Source: CAWGHZ01 sp963775315
GTDB taxonomy: Bacteria > Pseudomonadota > Alphaproteobacteria > MPNO01 > DASWLB01
Length of the DNA: 64,000 nt
Assembly: GCA_963775315.1 (NCBI GenBank)
Contig: CAVZIN010000009.1
Span: 434,001-498,000 of the forward strand
Direction: 5' to 3'
In this document: positions 16,369 to 24,455 of the stretch, piece by piece
How the letters are laid out: each line of letters begins with the position of its first letter
How positions within the stretch are numbered: position 1 is the first letter of the stretch
Made by a program: the position numbers and the translations under genes
The notes under the pieces: model-generated
Database searches by the model: none
What the model was told of the DNA's origin: nothing
Seen by the model: only the letters and a program-made list of their open reading frames with translations

Positions 16369-17925
16369 ATGACCCGGCAGCGGCGGGACCCGACGGGATC
16401 CCGGGCCGACAAATATCTGGGCATCGACCACCTCGAAGCCGACCTCGTCGGCCGGTCGGTGCGCGGCAGTGTGGCGACGATCGGTCTGCAGGCGGCGAAG
16501 GTGGTCGCGCAGGCGGGCGCGATCGTCGTGCTGGCGCGGCTGCTCGCGCCTGAGGATTTCGGCCGCTTCGCGATGGTCGCGGCATTCCTCTCGGCGCTCG
16601 AGCTGTTCAAGGACCTTGGGCTTTCGACCGCGACGGTGCAGCGCCGCGAGATCACCTCGCGCCAGATCGACACGCTGTTCTGGCTCAACACGGCGCTTGG
16701 CGCCACCGCCGCCGCGATCATGGCGGCGCTCGCGCCGCTGCTGGCCTGGATCTACGGCCAACCGATCCTTCTGAGCATGACGCCGGTGCTGGCGCTCGGT
16801 TTCCTGTTCACCGGCCTCGCGGCCCAGCATCTCGCCCTGCTTCGCCGCCAGATGCGCTTCGTGCTGCTCGCCTCGGTGCAGATGGGCGCCGAGATCGCCG
16901 GGCTCGCCGCCGCCGTCGCCGCCGCCTTCGCCGGGGCCGGCATCTGGTCGCTGGTCATCCAGCGGCTGGTGTGGGCGGGAGTGATCGCCGTTGCCGCGTG
17001 GGTCGCCTGCGGCTGGCGCCCCGGCCGACCCGGCCCGTTCGCCGAGGTGCGCGGCTTCGTGGCGTTCGGCGGCAACGCCACCGCCTCGATGCTGGTGAGC
17101 TACCTCGCGGCCAATCTCGACACCGTGCTGCTGGGCTGGCGCTACGGCGCAACGCCGCTCGGCCTCTACGAGCGGTCGCAGAAGCTGCTTCTGCTGCCTA
17201 TCCGCAACCTGAACATGCCGCTCGGCACGGTGGTGGTCGCCGCCCTCAGCCGGCTGGACGACCAGCCCGAGCGCTACCGCCGGTTCTACCTGACTGCGGT
17301 CGAGCGGCTCGCCATGCTGTTCGCGCCGCTCGGCGCCCTGCTCGCGGCCGCCTCGGGCCCCGTCATCGCGCTGGTGCTGGGGCCGCAATGGTCCGGTGCC
17401 GCGCCGATCCTCGCCTGGATGGGCGCGACGACGGTCTACGTGCCGGCGACCTACGCGCTGTCCTGGCTGTATCTCAGCCAGGACCGTACGCCGGAGATGC
17501 TGCGGGCCGGGATGATCGGCGCGCTTATGGCGGTGGCGGCGATCGTTGCGGGGCTTCCCTGGGGGCCCGTCGGCGTGGCCGCCTCGATCGCGATCAGCGG
17601 TATCGTCGTGCGCGCCCCGGTGCTGTTCCACCTGGCGGGGCGGCGCGGCCCTGTGCCGACGCGCGCCTTCTACGCCATCCTCGCCACCCCGGCGGCGGCG
17701 GCGATGGCCTCGGCTCTGGCCATCCAGCTGGTTCGCCGGACCCTGCCGGCGGACGCGCTGCCGCTCCCCGCCCTTGTCGCGGCACTCGGCGCGGTCGCGG
17801 TGCTGGCCGCGATCCTCGTCTACCTCGCGATCCCGCGCGGTCGGGTGGCGCTCCGCGGGCTGATCGCGCTGCCGCGGCTGATGCGCGGCGGACCGGGCGC
17901 GTCGGCGGCGCGGGCGCAGCCCTGA
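16369..17925 (+). CDS. Polysaccharide flippase (WzxC/RfbX-like, MOP superfamily)
   Basis: A membrane protein of about 518 residues with roughly 12-14 hydrophobic helices from residue 30 to the C-terminus. The opening VGRSVRGSVATIGLQAAKVVAQ followed by LARLLAPEDFGRFAMV is typical of O-antigen/exopolysaccharide flippases, which move undecaprenyl-linked repeat units across the inner membrane. The ATG at 16369 has GGAG seven bases upstream; a GTG at 16321 is the alternative. It is divergent from the transhydroxylase genes across 239 bp in which no further gene is visible. It probably serves the same polysaccharide as the genes at 28-38 kb. Confidence 0.88.
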   Translation: MTRQRRDPTGSRADKYLGIDHLEADLVGRSVRGSVATIGLQAAKVVAQAGAIVVLARLLAPEDFGRFAMVAAFLSALELFKDLGLSTATVQRREITSRQIDTLFWLNTALGATAAAIMAALAPLLAWIYGQPILLSMTPVLALGFLFTGLAAQHLALLRRQMRFVLLASVQMGAEIAGLAAAVAAAFAGAGIWSLVIQRLVWAGVIAVAAWVACGWRPGRPGPFAEVRGFVAFGGNATASMLVSYLAANLDTVLLGWRYGATPLGLYERSQKLLLLPIRNLNMPLGTVVVAALSRLDDQPERYRRFYLTAVERLAMLFAPLGALLAAASGPVIALVLGPQWSGAAPILAWMGATTVYVPATYALSWLYLSQDRTPEMLRAGMIGALMAVAAIVAGLPWGPVGVAASIAISGIVVRAPVLFHLAGRRGPVPTRAFYAILATPAAAAMASALAIQLVRRTLPADALPLPALVAALGAVAVLAAILVYLAIPRGRVALRGLIALPRLMRGGPGASAARAQP

Positions 17926-18002
17926 CGCGCCTGCGCGCCATCACGTACGGCATCGAGAAAGATCACGGGACATGAGCGGGCCGCAGTGCGTTTTGTATCT
18001 TG

Positions 18003-18025
18003 CCCTTCGCCCGGCTGGCGAAGGG
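18003..18025 (+). promoter_or_regulatory. Hairpin in the leader of the QueC-like gene
   Basis: A perfect 9 bp inverted repeat, CCCTTCGCC and GGCGAAGGG with a 5-base loop, ends 22 bp before the start codon at 18048. It has no T-run, so it could be an mRNA leader structure or a weak terminator after the flippase gene (17925). Confidence 0.45.
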
Positions 18026-18047
18026 ACGTACTAGGCGGGGTGTAGCG

Positions 18048-19304
18048 ATGCGCGTTTTCGAGCTGCGGCAGGCGCGCCGCGACGGAGCGGCCGAGGCGAC
18101 AGCACGTGTGCTGCCGGACTCGCTGGATGTCCCGCTCGAGGTTCGCTACCGCTTCGAGGGGATCGAAGGAAGGCTCGACGGTCTCGGCGACGCGCTCGCG
18201 GTCGCGCTGCTCGCGCCCGCCATGTTCGAGGGCGAGGAGCTGGTGGTCGAGGCGCCGGTGTCGCGGACCCTGCTCGATCATATCGATCAGGCGCAGGGCG
18301 TGCTGGCCACCTGGTACGACTACATGACGCCGGTGACGGTGACGCCGGCGGAGATCGTCCCGCCTGCGACGGCCCCCGTGCGCGCGCCGGGGATCGCCAC
18401 CTGCTTCACCGGCGGCGTCGACAGCTGGTACTCGCTGCTCAAACACCAGTCGCGGGTGAGCCATCTGCTGCTGGTGCGCGGGTTCGACATCGGGCTCGAC
18501 AACGACGCGCTGTGGGAAGCGACGCGCGCCCGGACGCAGGGCGTGGCGGCGCGGCTGGGCAAGCGGCTCATCACCTGCACCACCAACCTGCGGCCGATCG
18601 GGGACAAGCGCCGGTCGGGATGGGGCCGGCGATGCGATGCGGATTTCTGGGGCCGCTGCCTGCACGGGGCCGCCCTCGCCTCCGTCGCGCTCGTGCTCAA
18701 CGAAGATATCGGCGAGCTGATCGTGCCGGCGAGCCACACCTACGCGAACATCTTCCCGTGGGGATCGTCGCCCTTGCTCGACCCGCTCTGGTCCTCGGAC
18801 CGGCTTGCGGTGACCCATGACGGGTGCGAGGCCGGGCGGCTCGCCAAGACGAAGCGCCTCTCCGCTAACCGGCTGGCGCTGCAGACGCTGCGCGTCTGTT
18901 ATGCCGACACTTCGAGCTACAATTGCGGCCGGTGCGAGAAATGCCTTCGCACGATGATGTCGCTGCGCGCCTGCGGCGCGCTGGAGCGGGCACGGACGTT
19001 CTCGACGCCGCTCGACCTCGGCCAAGTGCACCGGCTTCGCGTTCCCAGCCAGGCGCGGCCCTACTACGAGGAGATCGCGGAAGCGGCGCTCGCGGAGGGC
19101 GACCAGGCCTTGTGGCGGGCGGTGCAGGCTGCGATGGGCGAGGCGTTCTCGCTGCGCCACACCTGGTCGGTCATGCGCGCCGCTGCCGCCCGAAGCGCCT
19201 GGGGCCGCGCACTGCGCGCGCGCGGAGCCGAACCGTCGGCGATGGAGCCGGTCGCGGTTTCAGGTCCCGCCGGGCCGGGCGGATCGTGCTCCACCCCGTG
19301 GTGA
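18048..19304 (+). CDS. QueC-like PP-loop ATPase with a zinc-binding cysteine motif
   Basis: A 418-residue protein. The PP-loop FTGGVDSWYSL (residues 120-130) is the ATP-binding signature of N-type ATP pyrophosphatases. The spacing C284-x8-C293-x2-C296-x2-C299 is exactly the zinc motif of QueC (7-cyano-7-deazaguanine synthase). QueC is about 220-240 residues; here about 110 residues precede and about 115 follow the core. The ATG at 18048 is chosen; upstream in-frame starts are TTG only. It is encoded 122 bp after the flippase and converges on a beta-helix gene, away from any queuosine gene. A role in making or attaching a modified group is possible but unproven. Confidence 0.7.
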   Translation: MRVFELRQARRDGAAEATARVLPDSLDVPLEVRYRFEGIEGRLDGLGDALAVALLAPAMFEGEELVVEAPVSRTLLDHIDQAQGVLATWYDYMTPVTVTPAEIVPPATAPVRAPGIATCFTGGVDSWYSLLKHQSRVSHLLLVRGFDIGLDNDALWEATRARTQGVAARLGKRLITCTTNLRPIGDKRRSGWGRRCDADFWGRCLHGAALASVALVLNEDIGELIVPASHTYANIFPWGSSPLLDPLWSSDRLAVTHDGCEAGRLAKTKRLSANRLALQTLRVCYADTSSYNCGRCEKCLRTMMSLRACGALERARTFSTPLDLGQVHRLRVPSQARPYYEEIAEAALAEGDQALWRAVQAAMGEAFSLRHTWSVMRAAAARSAWGRALRARGAEPSAMEPVAVSGPAGPGGSCSTPW

Positions 19305-19319
19305 GAGAACCGACGCCGG

Positions 19320-20807
19320 CTATTTCTTGCTAAGTGCCGGAAACGGCGGGAAGCCCGCGTCGGCGCGGCTGCGGTAGTACTTATTGCCCGGGATTTTATC
19401 GCCTTCCATCGGGCCGACGATGACGTTGTCCTTGATGGTGACCTTGCCGATGTCGCGGCCGCGGATCCACATGGCCCCGCCCGGACGGTCGACCAGGATC
19501 GTGTTGCCGGTGAAGGTGATGCTGTTGTTCGAGGGACCGTAGGAGCTTTTCTTCTCGAACGCGTACCCCACCAGGTCGCTGTTCTCCGTTTTCGGGCCGC
19601 GTTCGATGACGGAATTGCGAATGATGACTTCGCCACCGTTCGACGCGTCGAGCGCCCGGCTGTCCTGCGCGTCGAGCGCGGCAATGACGCTGTCCTCGAT
19701 CACCGTCTTGTCCGCACGGCTCTTCACCTCGTGCCCCTCGCCGGTCGCGGCAAGAACGCGGGTGTGGCGGATGGTCAGGAGGTCGGCGGCACCGACATAG
19801 ATCTGGTGCGCCTGGCCGTGGTTGGCACCGTTGTGCTCGAACAGGCTGTCCTCGATCAGCACTGTGCCGACATGTTCGACGGTCAGGATGCCCTCCTGAT
19901 TGTCGTGGAAATAGACGTCGCGCAGCACGAGACCGGGCTTCTCGAGCCGGATGCAGGCGCCGTTCTTGTCGCGCACGGCGACGCCCGAGCATTCGAGCCC
20001 AATCACCGTCGTGTTGCCGCCGCGCAGCACGAAGGTCGCCTTCCCTTCGGCGGCCGCTCCCTCGAAATGCGCACCCTTGGCCTGGATGGTGACGTTCGGA
20101 GCGGTCAGGACGCCGGCCTGGAAATACTTGCCCGGCCGGATCGTGATGGTCGAGCCGTTGCCCGCGGCCCGGAAGGCAGCGTTGAGATCGGTCGTCGTAC
20201 AGGATTGGCTGGGATCGCCCTGGGCGCACAGCACGATGGGGCCGCCCGCCTTCGCAGCCGCGCCAGCTGGGCCGGCCGCGCGCGGCGCCGGCTCGGCACG
20301 CGGGCGCGGCGCCGGGGGAAGGTGCGCGGCAGGCGCCGGCGGCAATCGCGGAGGAGGTGCACCGACCCCGGCGCGGCGCAGCTCCTCGACGCGCGCCACA
20401 GCCTGGGCGGCCGCCTCGCTCGCCTTGCGCGCGGAATTGGCGGAGCGGGCCGCGGCCTGGGCCGATTCTGCTGCCGCCTTGGCGGCGGCAGTCGCGGCCT
20501 GCACCGCCTTGTCGATAAGCTGCATCCGGTCGCGCTCGTCGGCGGCCACGCGCTGCTGCACGGCCGTCTGGTCGCGCTGCGCGGCGGCGCGCTCGGCGGG
20601 CGACAGCCGCTCCGCGCCGACGCTGTCCGTGATCGATTGGATGTCGGCCCGCGACACGGGCAGCGAGACGACCTTGCCGCTTTTCAGGGTGATGATCGTG
20701 TCGGCGCCCGCCGACGCGGCGCCGGACATGGCGGCACACGCTACCAGTGCCCCGGCGGCCGTCGGCCAGCCGCCGCGCCGCCGCCCGCCAGCCTTCGGTC
20801 GCACCAT
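19320..20807 (-). CDS. Secreted right-handed parallel beta-helix protein
   Basis: A 495-residue exported protein. The ATG at 20807 follows GGAGGCCCC and opens a signal peptide ending ASAGA. Residues 35-150 contain an Ala-rich coiled coil (repeated AAAKAAAESAQAAARSA-like text), 150-205 a Pro/Ala-rich linker, and the C-terminal half repeated strands of parallel beta-helix type (TVIGLECSGV, LVLRDVYFHDNQEGIL, VLIEDSLFEHNGANHG, TVIEDSVIAAL, VIIRNSVIERG, KVTIKDNVIVG). This fold occurs in polysaccharide lyases, epimerases and adhesins; no catalytic signature is recognisable. Its position by polysaccharide genes suggests a periplasmic or surface polysaccharide-modifying role. An inverted repeat (20824-20842) lies in its leader. 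Confidence 0.82.
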   Translation of the reverse strand: MVRPKAGGRRRGGWPTAAGALVACAAMSGAASAGADTIITLKSGKVVSLPVSRADIQSITDSVGAERLSPAERAAAQRDQTAVQQRVAADERDRMQLIDKAVQAATAAAKAAAESAQAAARSANSARKASEAAAQAVARVEELRRAGVGAPPPRLPPAPAAHLPPAPRPRAEPAPRAAGPAGAAAKAGGPIVLCAQGDPSQSCTTTDLNAAFRAAGNGSTITIRPGKYFQAGVLTAPNVTIQAKGAHFEGAAAEGKATFVLRGGNTTVIGLECSGVAVRDKNGACIRLEKPGLVLRDVYFHDNQEGILTVEHVGTVLIEDSLFEHNGANHGQAHQIYVGAADLLTIRHTRVLAATGEGHEVKSRADKTVIEDSVIAALDAQDSRALDASNGGEVIIRNSVIERGPKTENSDLVGYAFEKKSSYGPSNNSITFTGNTILVDRPGGAMWIRGRDIGKVTIKDNVIVGPMEGDKIPGNKYYRSRADAGFPPFPALSKK

Positions 20808-20823
20808 CGGAGGGGCCTCCACT

Positions 20824-20842
20824 ACGCCGTCCCAAACGGCGT
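20824..20842 (-). promoter_or_regulatory. Hairpin in the leader of the beta-helix gene
   Basis: A perfect 7 bp inverted repeat, ACGCCGT and ACGGCGT around a 5-base loop, starts 17 bp upstream of the ATG at 20807. It may influence translation of this gene. No poly-T tract follows, so it is not a standard terminator. Confidence 0.4.
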
Positions 20843-20927
20843 GGAACCCTATCAGCGGCCGCCCCGCCCGGCAATGGCTTGACCCGCCGAGGCCGGCCAT
20901 GCGGTAATGCGCCGCCGGCCGGCCTGC

Positions 20928-21002
20928 AGGCGTATAGCTCAGCGGCAGAGCGCCGCCTTTACACGGCGGAGGTCGAAGGTTCGATCCCTTCTGCGCCTAC
21001 CA
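20928..21002 (+). tRNA. tRNA-Val (anticodon TAC)
   Basis: A full cloverleaf can be drawn: acceptor AGGCGTA pairs with TGCGCCT, the D arm is GCTC...GAGC, and the anticodon stem CCGCC/GGCGG holds the loop TTTACAC with anticodon TAC (valine GTA/GTG). The T arm is GAAGG-TTCGATC-CCTTC. The CCA end is encoded at 21000-21002. A phage-like island begins directly at its 3' end, a common integration site. Confidence 0.95.
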
Positions 21003-21349
21003 ACTTAAAACCAAGGGGTTAGCCCCCGCCTAGAGACCCCCGTTAAGGGGCGGCCGGACCCCCTGGGGCAACACCGGGGCAACCGCTAGCGCCGGGCCGC
21101 GTTTCGGCCGGGCGCCGCTGCGGCTCGCACGCTGCCGCCGGGCGCTTTAGCGGCCCCCCGCGCCGCCCGCCCGCGCCCCTCGTCCCACACGACCGCCTGC
21201 CGCCGGCAGTGGGCAGCCCCGCCCCGGCCTTAGCGCCCGGCCGCCGCCCCGCCGGCCATCCAGACTTCTCTTGGCCCATAGCCACCCTCGCCGTAGGCTT
21301 GCCTCAGTCTAGGTATATACTCCTAGGCCCTACAACGAGGAGAACGACG

Positions 21350-21706
21350 ATGGCGACTGTGCTTACCGCCCCGGCCGACAAGCCGGCTCCCGCCAAGAAA
21401 CCCGCTCCGACCAAGAAGCCGGCCCCGGCCCGCAAGGCTCCCGCCAAGAAGGCGGCTGCCAAGACCCCGACGAAGAAGCCGGCGGCCCCCGTTCATAAGG
21501 CGAGTGACGGGCGCCTGCCCCCGGCCGCCAAAATCAAGGTGACGGCGGACGCGAACACCCGCCGGCCCGGTACGGCGGCGCACAAGCAGATCGAGCTTCT
21601 GCGTGGCAGCAAGACCGTGGCCGAGTTCGTGGAGAAGGGCGGCCGGGTGGGCTACCTCCGGACCGAGATCGCCAAGGGCCGCGTTAAGGTCGAGCCCGCC
21701 GCGTGA
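21350..21706 (+). CDS. Small phage-like protein with a histone H1-like Lys/Ala/Pro-rich N-terminus
   Basis: A 118-residue protein. The ATG at 21350 has GAGGAG eight bases upstream, and a short CTAGG-N8-CCTAG dyad with TATACT inside (21309-21326) probably marks its promoter. Residues 8-45 repeat KPAPAKKPAPTKKPAPARK-like units, as in eukaryotic H1 tails and bacterial DNA-compacting proteins. The C-terminal 50 residues (GTAAHKQIELLRGSKTVAEF, then GGRVGYLRTEIAKGRVKV) form a compact helical domain of a kind seen in phage genomes. DNA binding is plausible; function is unknown. The stop overlaps the next start. Confidence 0.75.
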   Translation: MATVLTAPADKPAPAKKPAPTKKPAPARKAPAKKAAAKTPTKKPAAPVHKASDGRLPPAAKIKVTADANTRRPGTAAHKQIELLRGSKTVAEFVEKGGRVGYLRTEIAKGRVKVEPAA

Positions 21707-21939
21707 CGTCCGCTCGCGACAAGTACGACGCCGCGATAGTAGCCGCCGCCGAGCGCTGGTTTGTCCGCTGGACGCTCGGCGGCGGGCGCGTCGAACGGCG
21801 CTGGTGCGCCTCCCTGGACGAAGCCTTGTCCGTCGCCGCCGCGCAGGGCCGCCCCGCCGTTGTGTATGCCGTGCGCGGTCGGGAGGGCTGCCCAGTGCAG
21901 GTGTATTTGCCCGATAAGTCAGGTACCGCGCGGCTCTGA
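21703..21939 (+). CDS. Hypothetical phage-like protein
   Basis: A 78-residue protein starting at a GTG that overlaps the previous stop (GTGA), indicating translational coupling. It is rich in aromatic and charged residues (AERWFVRWTLGGGRVERRW) with a beta-type C-terminus (RPAVVYAVRGREGCPVQVYL). No family is recognised. It overlaps the convergent gene at 21919 by 21 bp. Confidence 0.6.
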   Translation: MTSARDKYDAAIVAAAERWFVRWTLGGGRVERRWCASLDEALSVAAAQGRPAVVYAVRGREGCPVQVYLPDKSGTARL

Positions 21940-22230
21940 CACTTGCCTTTGAAATCCATCGGCGGAGGGCGCCGTTTGGTCGACGTACATCCAGAAATGG
22001 TCAATGCGACCTGGGCCGGCGCCCCCTTCAAATTCCCTTACCGCGCACCAGAATTCTTGCAGAATTACGGCAAGCGTAGCGGCGTCTACTCTAAGGGATT
22101 CGTAGGTAGCCGTATTCCCCTGGGGTTGGCGTTCAACACCCTGGCTGTAGTGTGATAGAACAGCCTCGAGCCTCTTTCTAAGAGCGCTGTCATGATCATT
22201 GTCTAAGGAGAATCGAATAATTGCTCTCAT
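21919..22230 (-). CDS. Hypothetical island protein
   Basis: A 103-residue protein starting MRAIIRFSLDNDHDSALRKR at the ATG 22230, which follows GGGAAGGG. The beta-alpha pattern (IIRFSL, then a helix, later HFWMYVD) suggests a small single-domain fold. An in-frame start at 22269 is less likely. Local base composition is poorer in G and C than flanking chromosomal genes, consistent with acquisition. No family is recognised. Confidence 0.6.
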   Translation of the reverse strand: MRAIIRFSLDNDHDSALRKRLEAVLSHYSQGVERQPQGNTATYESLRVDAATLAVILQEFWCAVREFEGGAGPGRIDHFWMYVDQTAPSADGFQRQVSEPRGT

Positions 22231-22281
22231 CGTACCCTTCCCGCGAGAAAAGCATAATGTAGCGCGCAAAGTATCATGCCA

Positions 22282-22473
22282 TCACGGCGTCCTCGGCAGG
22301 GGCGGCGGCTTCCCCGCCTTCTCGACCTTCCAGCCGCACAGCCGTAAGTGCCGCAGCACGTCAGCCGCCGCCATCATGCGCGCCTCGTCCGCGTCGCCGG
22401 GCCGCTTGGAGCGGATGTGCTCACGCAGGCCGAAGGCAATATCGCCTCGAATGTCGTCGTCCGCTTCGCTCAC
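22282..22473 (-). CDS. Hypothetical small island protein
   Basis: A 63-residue frame with a GTG start and acidic N-terminus (MSEADDDIRGDIAFGLREH), followed by a helical stretch with ARMMAAADVLRHLRLCGW. It has the look of a small phage accessory gene, but the ribosome binding site is weak. The remaining gap to the next gene (22474-22650) shows nothing else. Confidence 0.4.
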   Translation of the reverse strand: MSEADDDIRGDIAFGLREHIRSKRPGDADEARMMAAADVLRHLRLCGWKVEKAGKPPPLPRTP

Positions 22474-22650
22474 GTCCCACCCCGCGCCGTTCCTGGAACG
22501 TTCTCACAACTGGCGCCCGATGGCAACAGGCTGCGGGGACCAGCGTCCGTTCACCACGACTCAGGGTTGACGCATGCCGCTCCCACTGCAATTATTCGTA
22601 TTGGGTGGTAAGTCAGTACGCGCGTTAAAGACAACAATCCGGGGGCTACA

Positions 22651-22971
22651 ATGAAGCGCGTCCTCACGCTGGTGGTGGCATTGGCCGCCGCCGTCCTCAT
22701 GTTCTCGTCCGCATTCGCCCAGGTGCACGTGCGCGGCTATTACCGGAGCAACGGCACTTACGTCGCTCCGCATTGGCGGTCGTCGCCGGATAGCAGCTAC
22801 AACAACAACTGGTCGGTGAAGCCGAACGTGAACCCGTTCACCGGCCAGGAAGGCACGCGGCAACCGACCTACAACGACCGACCGCCGTCATCGAACTCTT
22901 ACGGCGGTGGGTACAGTGGCCTGCCCCCGAGAGGTGATCCAGGTTCAATGTTATTGCATGGCGTCGGTTGA
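22651..22971 (+). pseudogene. Exported small protein, C-terminus replaced by IS insertion
   Basis: The frame opens with a clear signal peptide (MKRVLTLVVALAAAVLMF...SAFA-QV) and the motif VRGYYRSNGTYVAPHWRSSPD, then NNNWSVKPNVNPFTGQEG, a small secreted family frequent in proteobacterial phages and plasmids. From 22922 onward the sequence belongs to the IS3-family element, so the last 16 residues are not original. Removing the IS and one 4 bp duplication leaves the frame open to a stop at 24419, though that tail is unlike the family. Export to the periplasm is likely; function is unknown. Confidence 0.65.
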
Positions 22972-23874
22972 TGCCATGGTCGGGGTGGGCGAGCGTGCGC
23001 CCCCAACGGCTGGCGCGCTCGCCCATGGCACGATGCTTCCGCTGCGTGGGACGATGGCCTCGGGCGCCGGCGGGCGGTAGCCGAGCGAGCTGTGCGGGCG
23101 CACGGCGTTGTAATGGCGCCGCCAGGCCTCGATGAGGACCTGGGCCTCGGCCAGGCTGAAGAACATCTCGCCGTTCAGCAACTCGTCACGAAGCTTGCTG
23201 TTGAAGCTCTCGCAGTAGCCGTTCTCCCACGGGCTGCCGGGCTCGATGTAGGCAGTACGGGAGCCGACAGCGGCGATCCATTCACGTAGCGTCGTGGCGA
23301 TGAACTCCGGCCCGTTGTCCGACCGGACGTAGACGGGTGGCCCGCGCAGGATCATCAGATCGGCCAGGGTCTCCAGAACGTCGGTCGAGTTGAGCCTGCG
23401 CTTGACCCGGATGGCCAGGGCCTCCCGGGTGAACTCGTCGATGACGCACAGCATCCGGAACTTCCTCCCGTCATGGGTCCGGTCCTCGACGAAGTCGTAC
23501 GACCAGACGTGGTTGGGCCGCTCGGCACGCAGCCTTACGCATGATCCGTCGTTGAGCCAGAGCCGGCCCCGCTTCGGTTGCTTCTGTGGGACCTTCAGCC
23601 CCTCCCGTCGCCAGATCCGCTGCACCCGCTTGGCGTTCACGATCCAACCTGCGTGGTGCAGCAGGGCGGTGATCCGCCGGTAGCCATAGCGGCCATAGGC
23701 CGTGGCCAGCGCGACGATGTCCGCGGTCAGCGCCGCCTCGTCATCGGGCATGCGGCGCGGCTTGCGCTGCGTGGAGCGGTGCTGGCCAAGAACCCGGCAG
23801 GCGCGACGCTCGGATACGCCGAACCTGGCCCGCACCTTCTCCACGCAAGCACGGCGACGGGCGGGGCTTAGAAG
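22951..23874 (-). CDS. IS3-family transposase OrfB (DDE integrase core)
   Basis: About 307 residues, shown from the -1 frameshift junction with orfA (KLLSPARRRACV) because no good independent start is visible. The integrase core has the catalytic aspartates in WSYDFVED and VRSDNGPEF and the glutamate in ENGYCESFNSKLRDELL. The N-terminal HTH_21 segment (GRYGYRRITALLHHAGW) is typical. Expression by ribosomal frameshifting from orfA is expected for the family. No disruption is seen. Confidence 0.9.
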   Translation of the reverse strand, partial: LLSPARRRACVEKVRARFGVSERRACRVLGQHRSTQRKPRRMPDDEAALTADIVALATAYGRYGYRRITALLHHAGWIVNAKRVQRIWRREGLKVPQKQPKRGRLWLNDGSCVRLRAERPNHVWSYDFVEDRTHDGRKFRMLCVIDEFTREALAIRVKRRLNSTDVLETLADLMILRGPPVYVRSDNGPEFIATTLREWIAAVGSRTAYIEPGSPWENGYCESFNSKLRDELLNGEMFFSLAEAQVLIEAWRRHYNAVRPHSSLGYRPPAPEAIVPRSGSIVPWASAPAVGGARSPTPTMASTDAMQ

Positions 23875-24146
23875 TTTCCCCGGGCGGCCTCTGTCAGGAT
23901 CATCTTGTCCAACGTGAGATCGGACACTGCACGGCGCAGCCGCGCGTTCTCGAGCTCCAGCTCCTTCAGCCGCTTCACCTGGTCTGTCTTCATCCCGCCG
24001 TACTCCGCCCGCCAGCGGAAATACGTCGTCTCCGTCACCGCGATCGACTTCACCGCCTCGGCCACCGACATCCCCTGACCGGTCAGGACATCCACCTGCC
24101 GCAGCTTGGCGACGATCTCTTCGGGCTTGTGACGCTTCCTGGCCAT
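23868..24146 (-). CDS. IS3-family transposase OrfA
   Basis: A 92-residue helix-turn-helix protein starting MARKRHKPEEIVAKLRQVDV, with the HTH GMSVAEAVKSIAVTETTYFRW and a leucine-zipper C-terminus ending KMILTEAARGNF. It binds the IS ends and is fused to OrfB by frameshifting. The start at 24146 is preferred over 24179. Confidence 0.9.
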   Translation of the reverse strand: MARKRHKPEEIVAKLRQVDVLTGQGMSVAEAVKSIAVTETTYFRWRAEYGGMKTDQVKRLKELELENARLRRAVSDLTLDKMILTEAARGNF

Positions 24147-24455
24147 CTCTCCATCCTTCCAATCAGGCCCGCAGGCCAACTTACCGGATGGATCACTTCT
24201 TGGGGGTCAGGCCAGACGGAAGGTGCAGGTGATCTGGCGGCGTGTGAAGGTCATGGCTACGCCAACATCAGTGACGGCAAAGCGAGCGCGAGCGCGCGGA
24301 GCCACCGCCGGATCGAAGCGTGTATCGTCATCTCTTCCCTCCGTACGGAAGAACGGCGGCGGGTGCTTGGTCCGGAGAACAACCTCGCACCCGCCGCCGC
24401 CGCTACAAGCGCACTGTGATCTACGGTCACGTGCGCTATCCCCACCCCCTACCAA

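Larger units (their letters stand above)
22922..24209 (-). mobile_element. IS3-family insertion sequence (1288 bp) with 4 bp target duplication GGCC
   Basis: The ends are imperfect inverted repeats: TGCCCCCGAGAGGTGATCC at the left and, read inward on the other strand, TGACCCCCAAGAAGTGATCC at the right. GGCC flanks both sides (22918-22921 and 24210-24213), a target duplication of normal size for IS3 elements. Inside are orfA and orfB in the usual staggered frames. Both look intact, so the element could be active. It interrupts the small exported gene at 22651. Confidence 0.88.

Noticed and set aside
21003..21349. Possible attachment site or terminator after tRNA-Val
   Set aside because: Several short GC-rich inverted repeats are present, but no repeat of the tRNA 3' end was found to pair with.
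24207..24455. Short frames right of the IS3 element
   Set aside because: They are compositional, without ribosome sites or family resemblance, and start in the IS.
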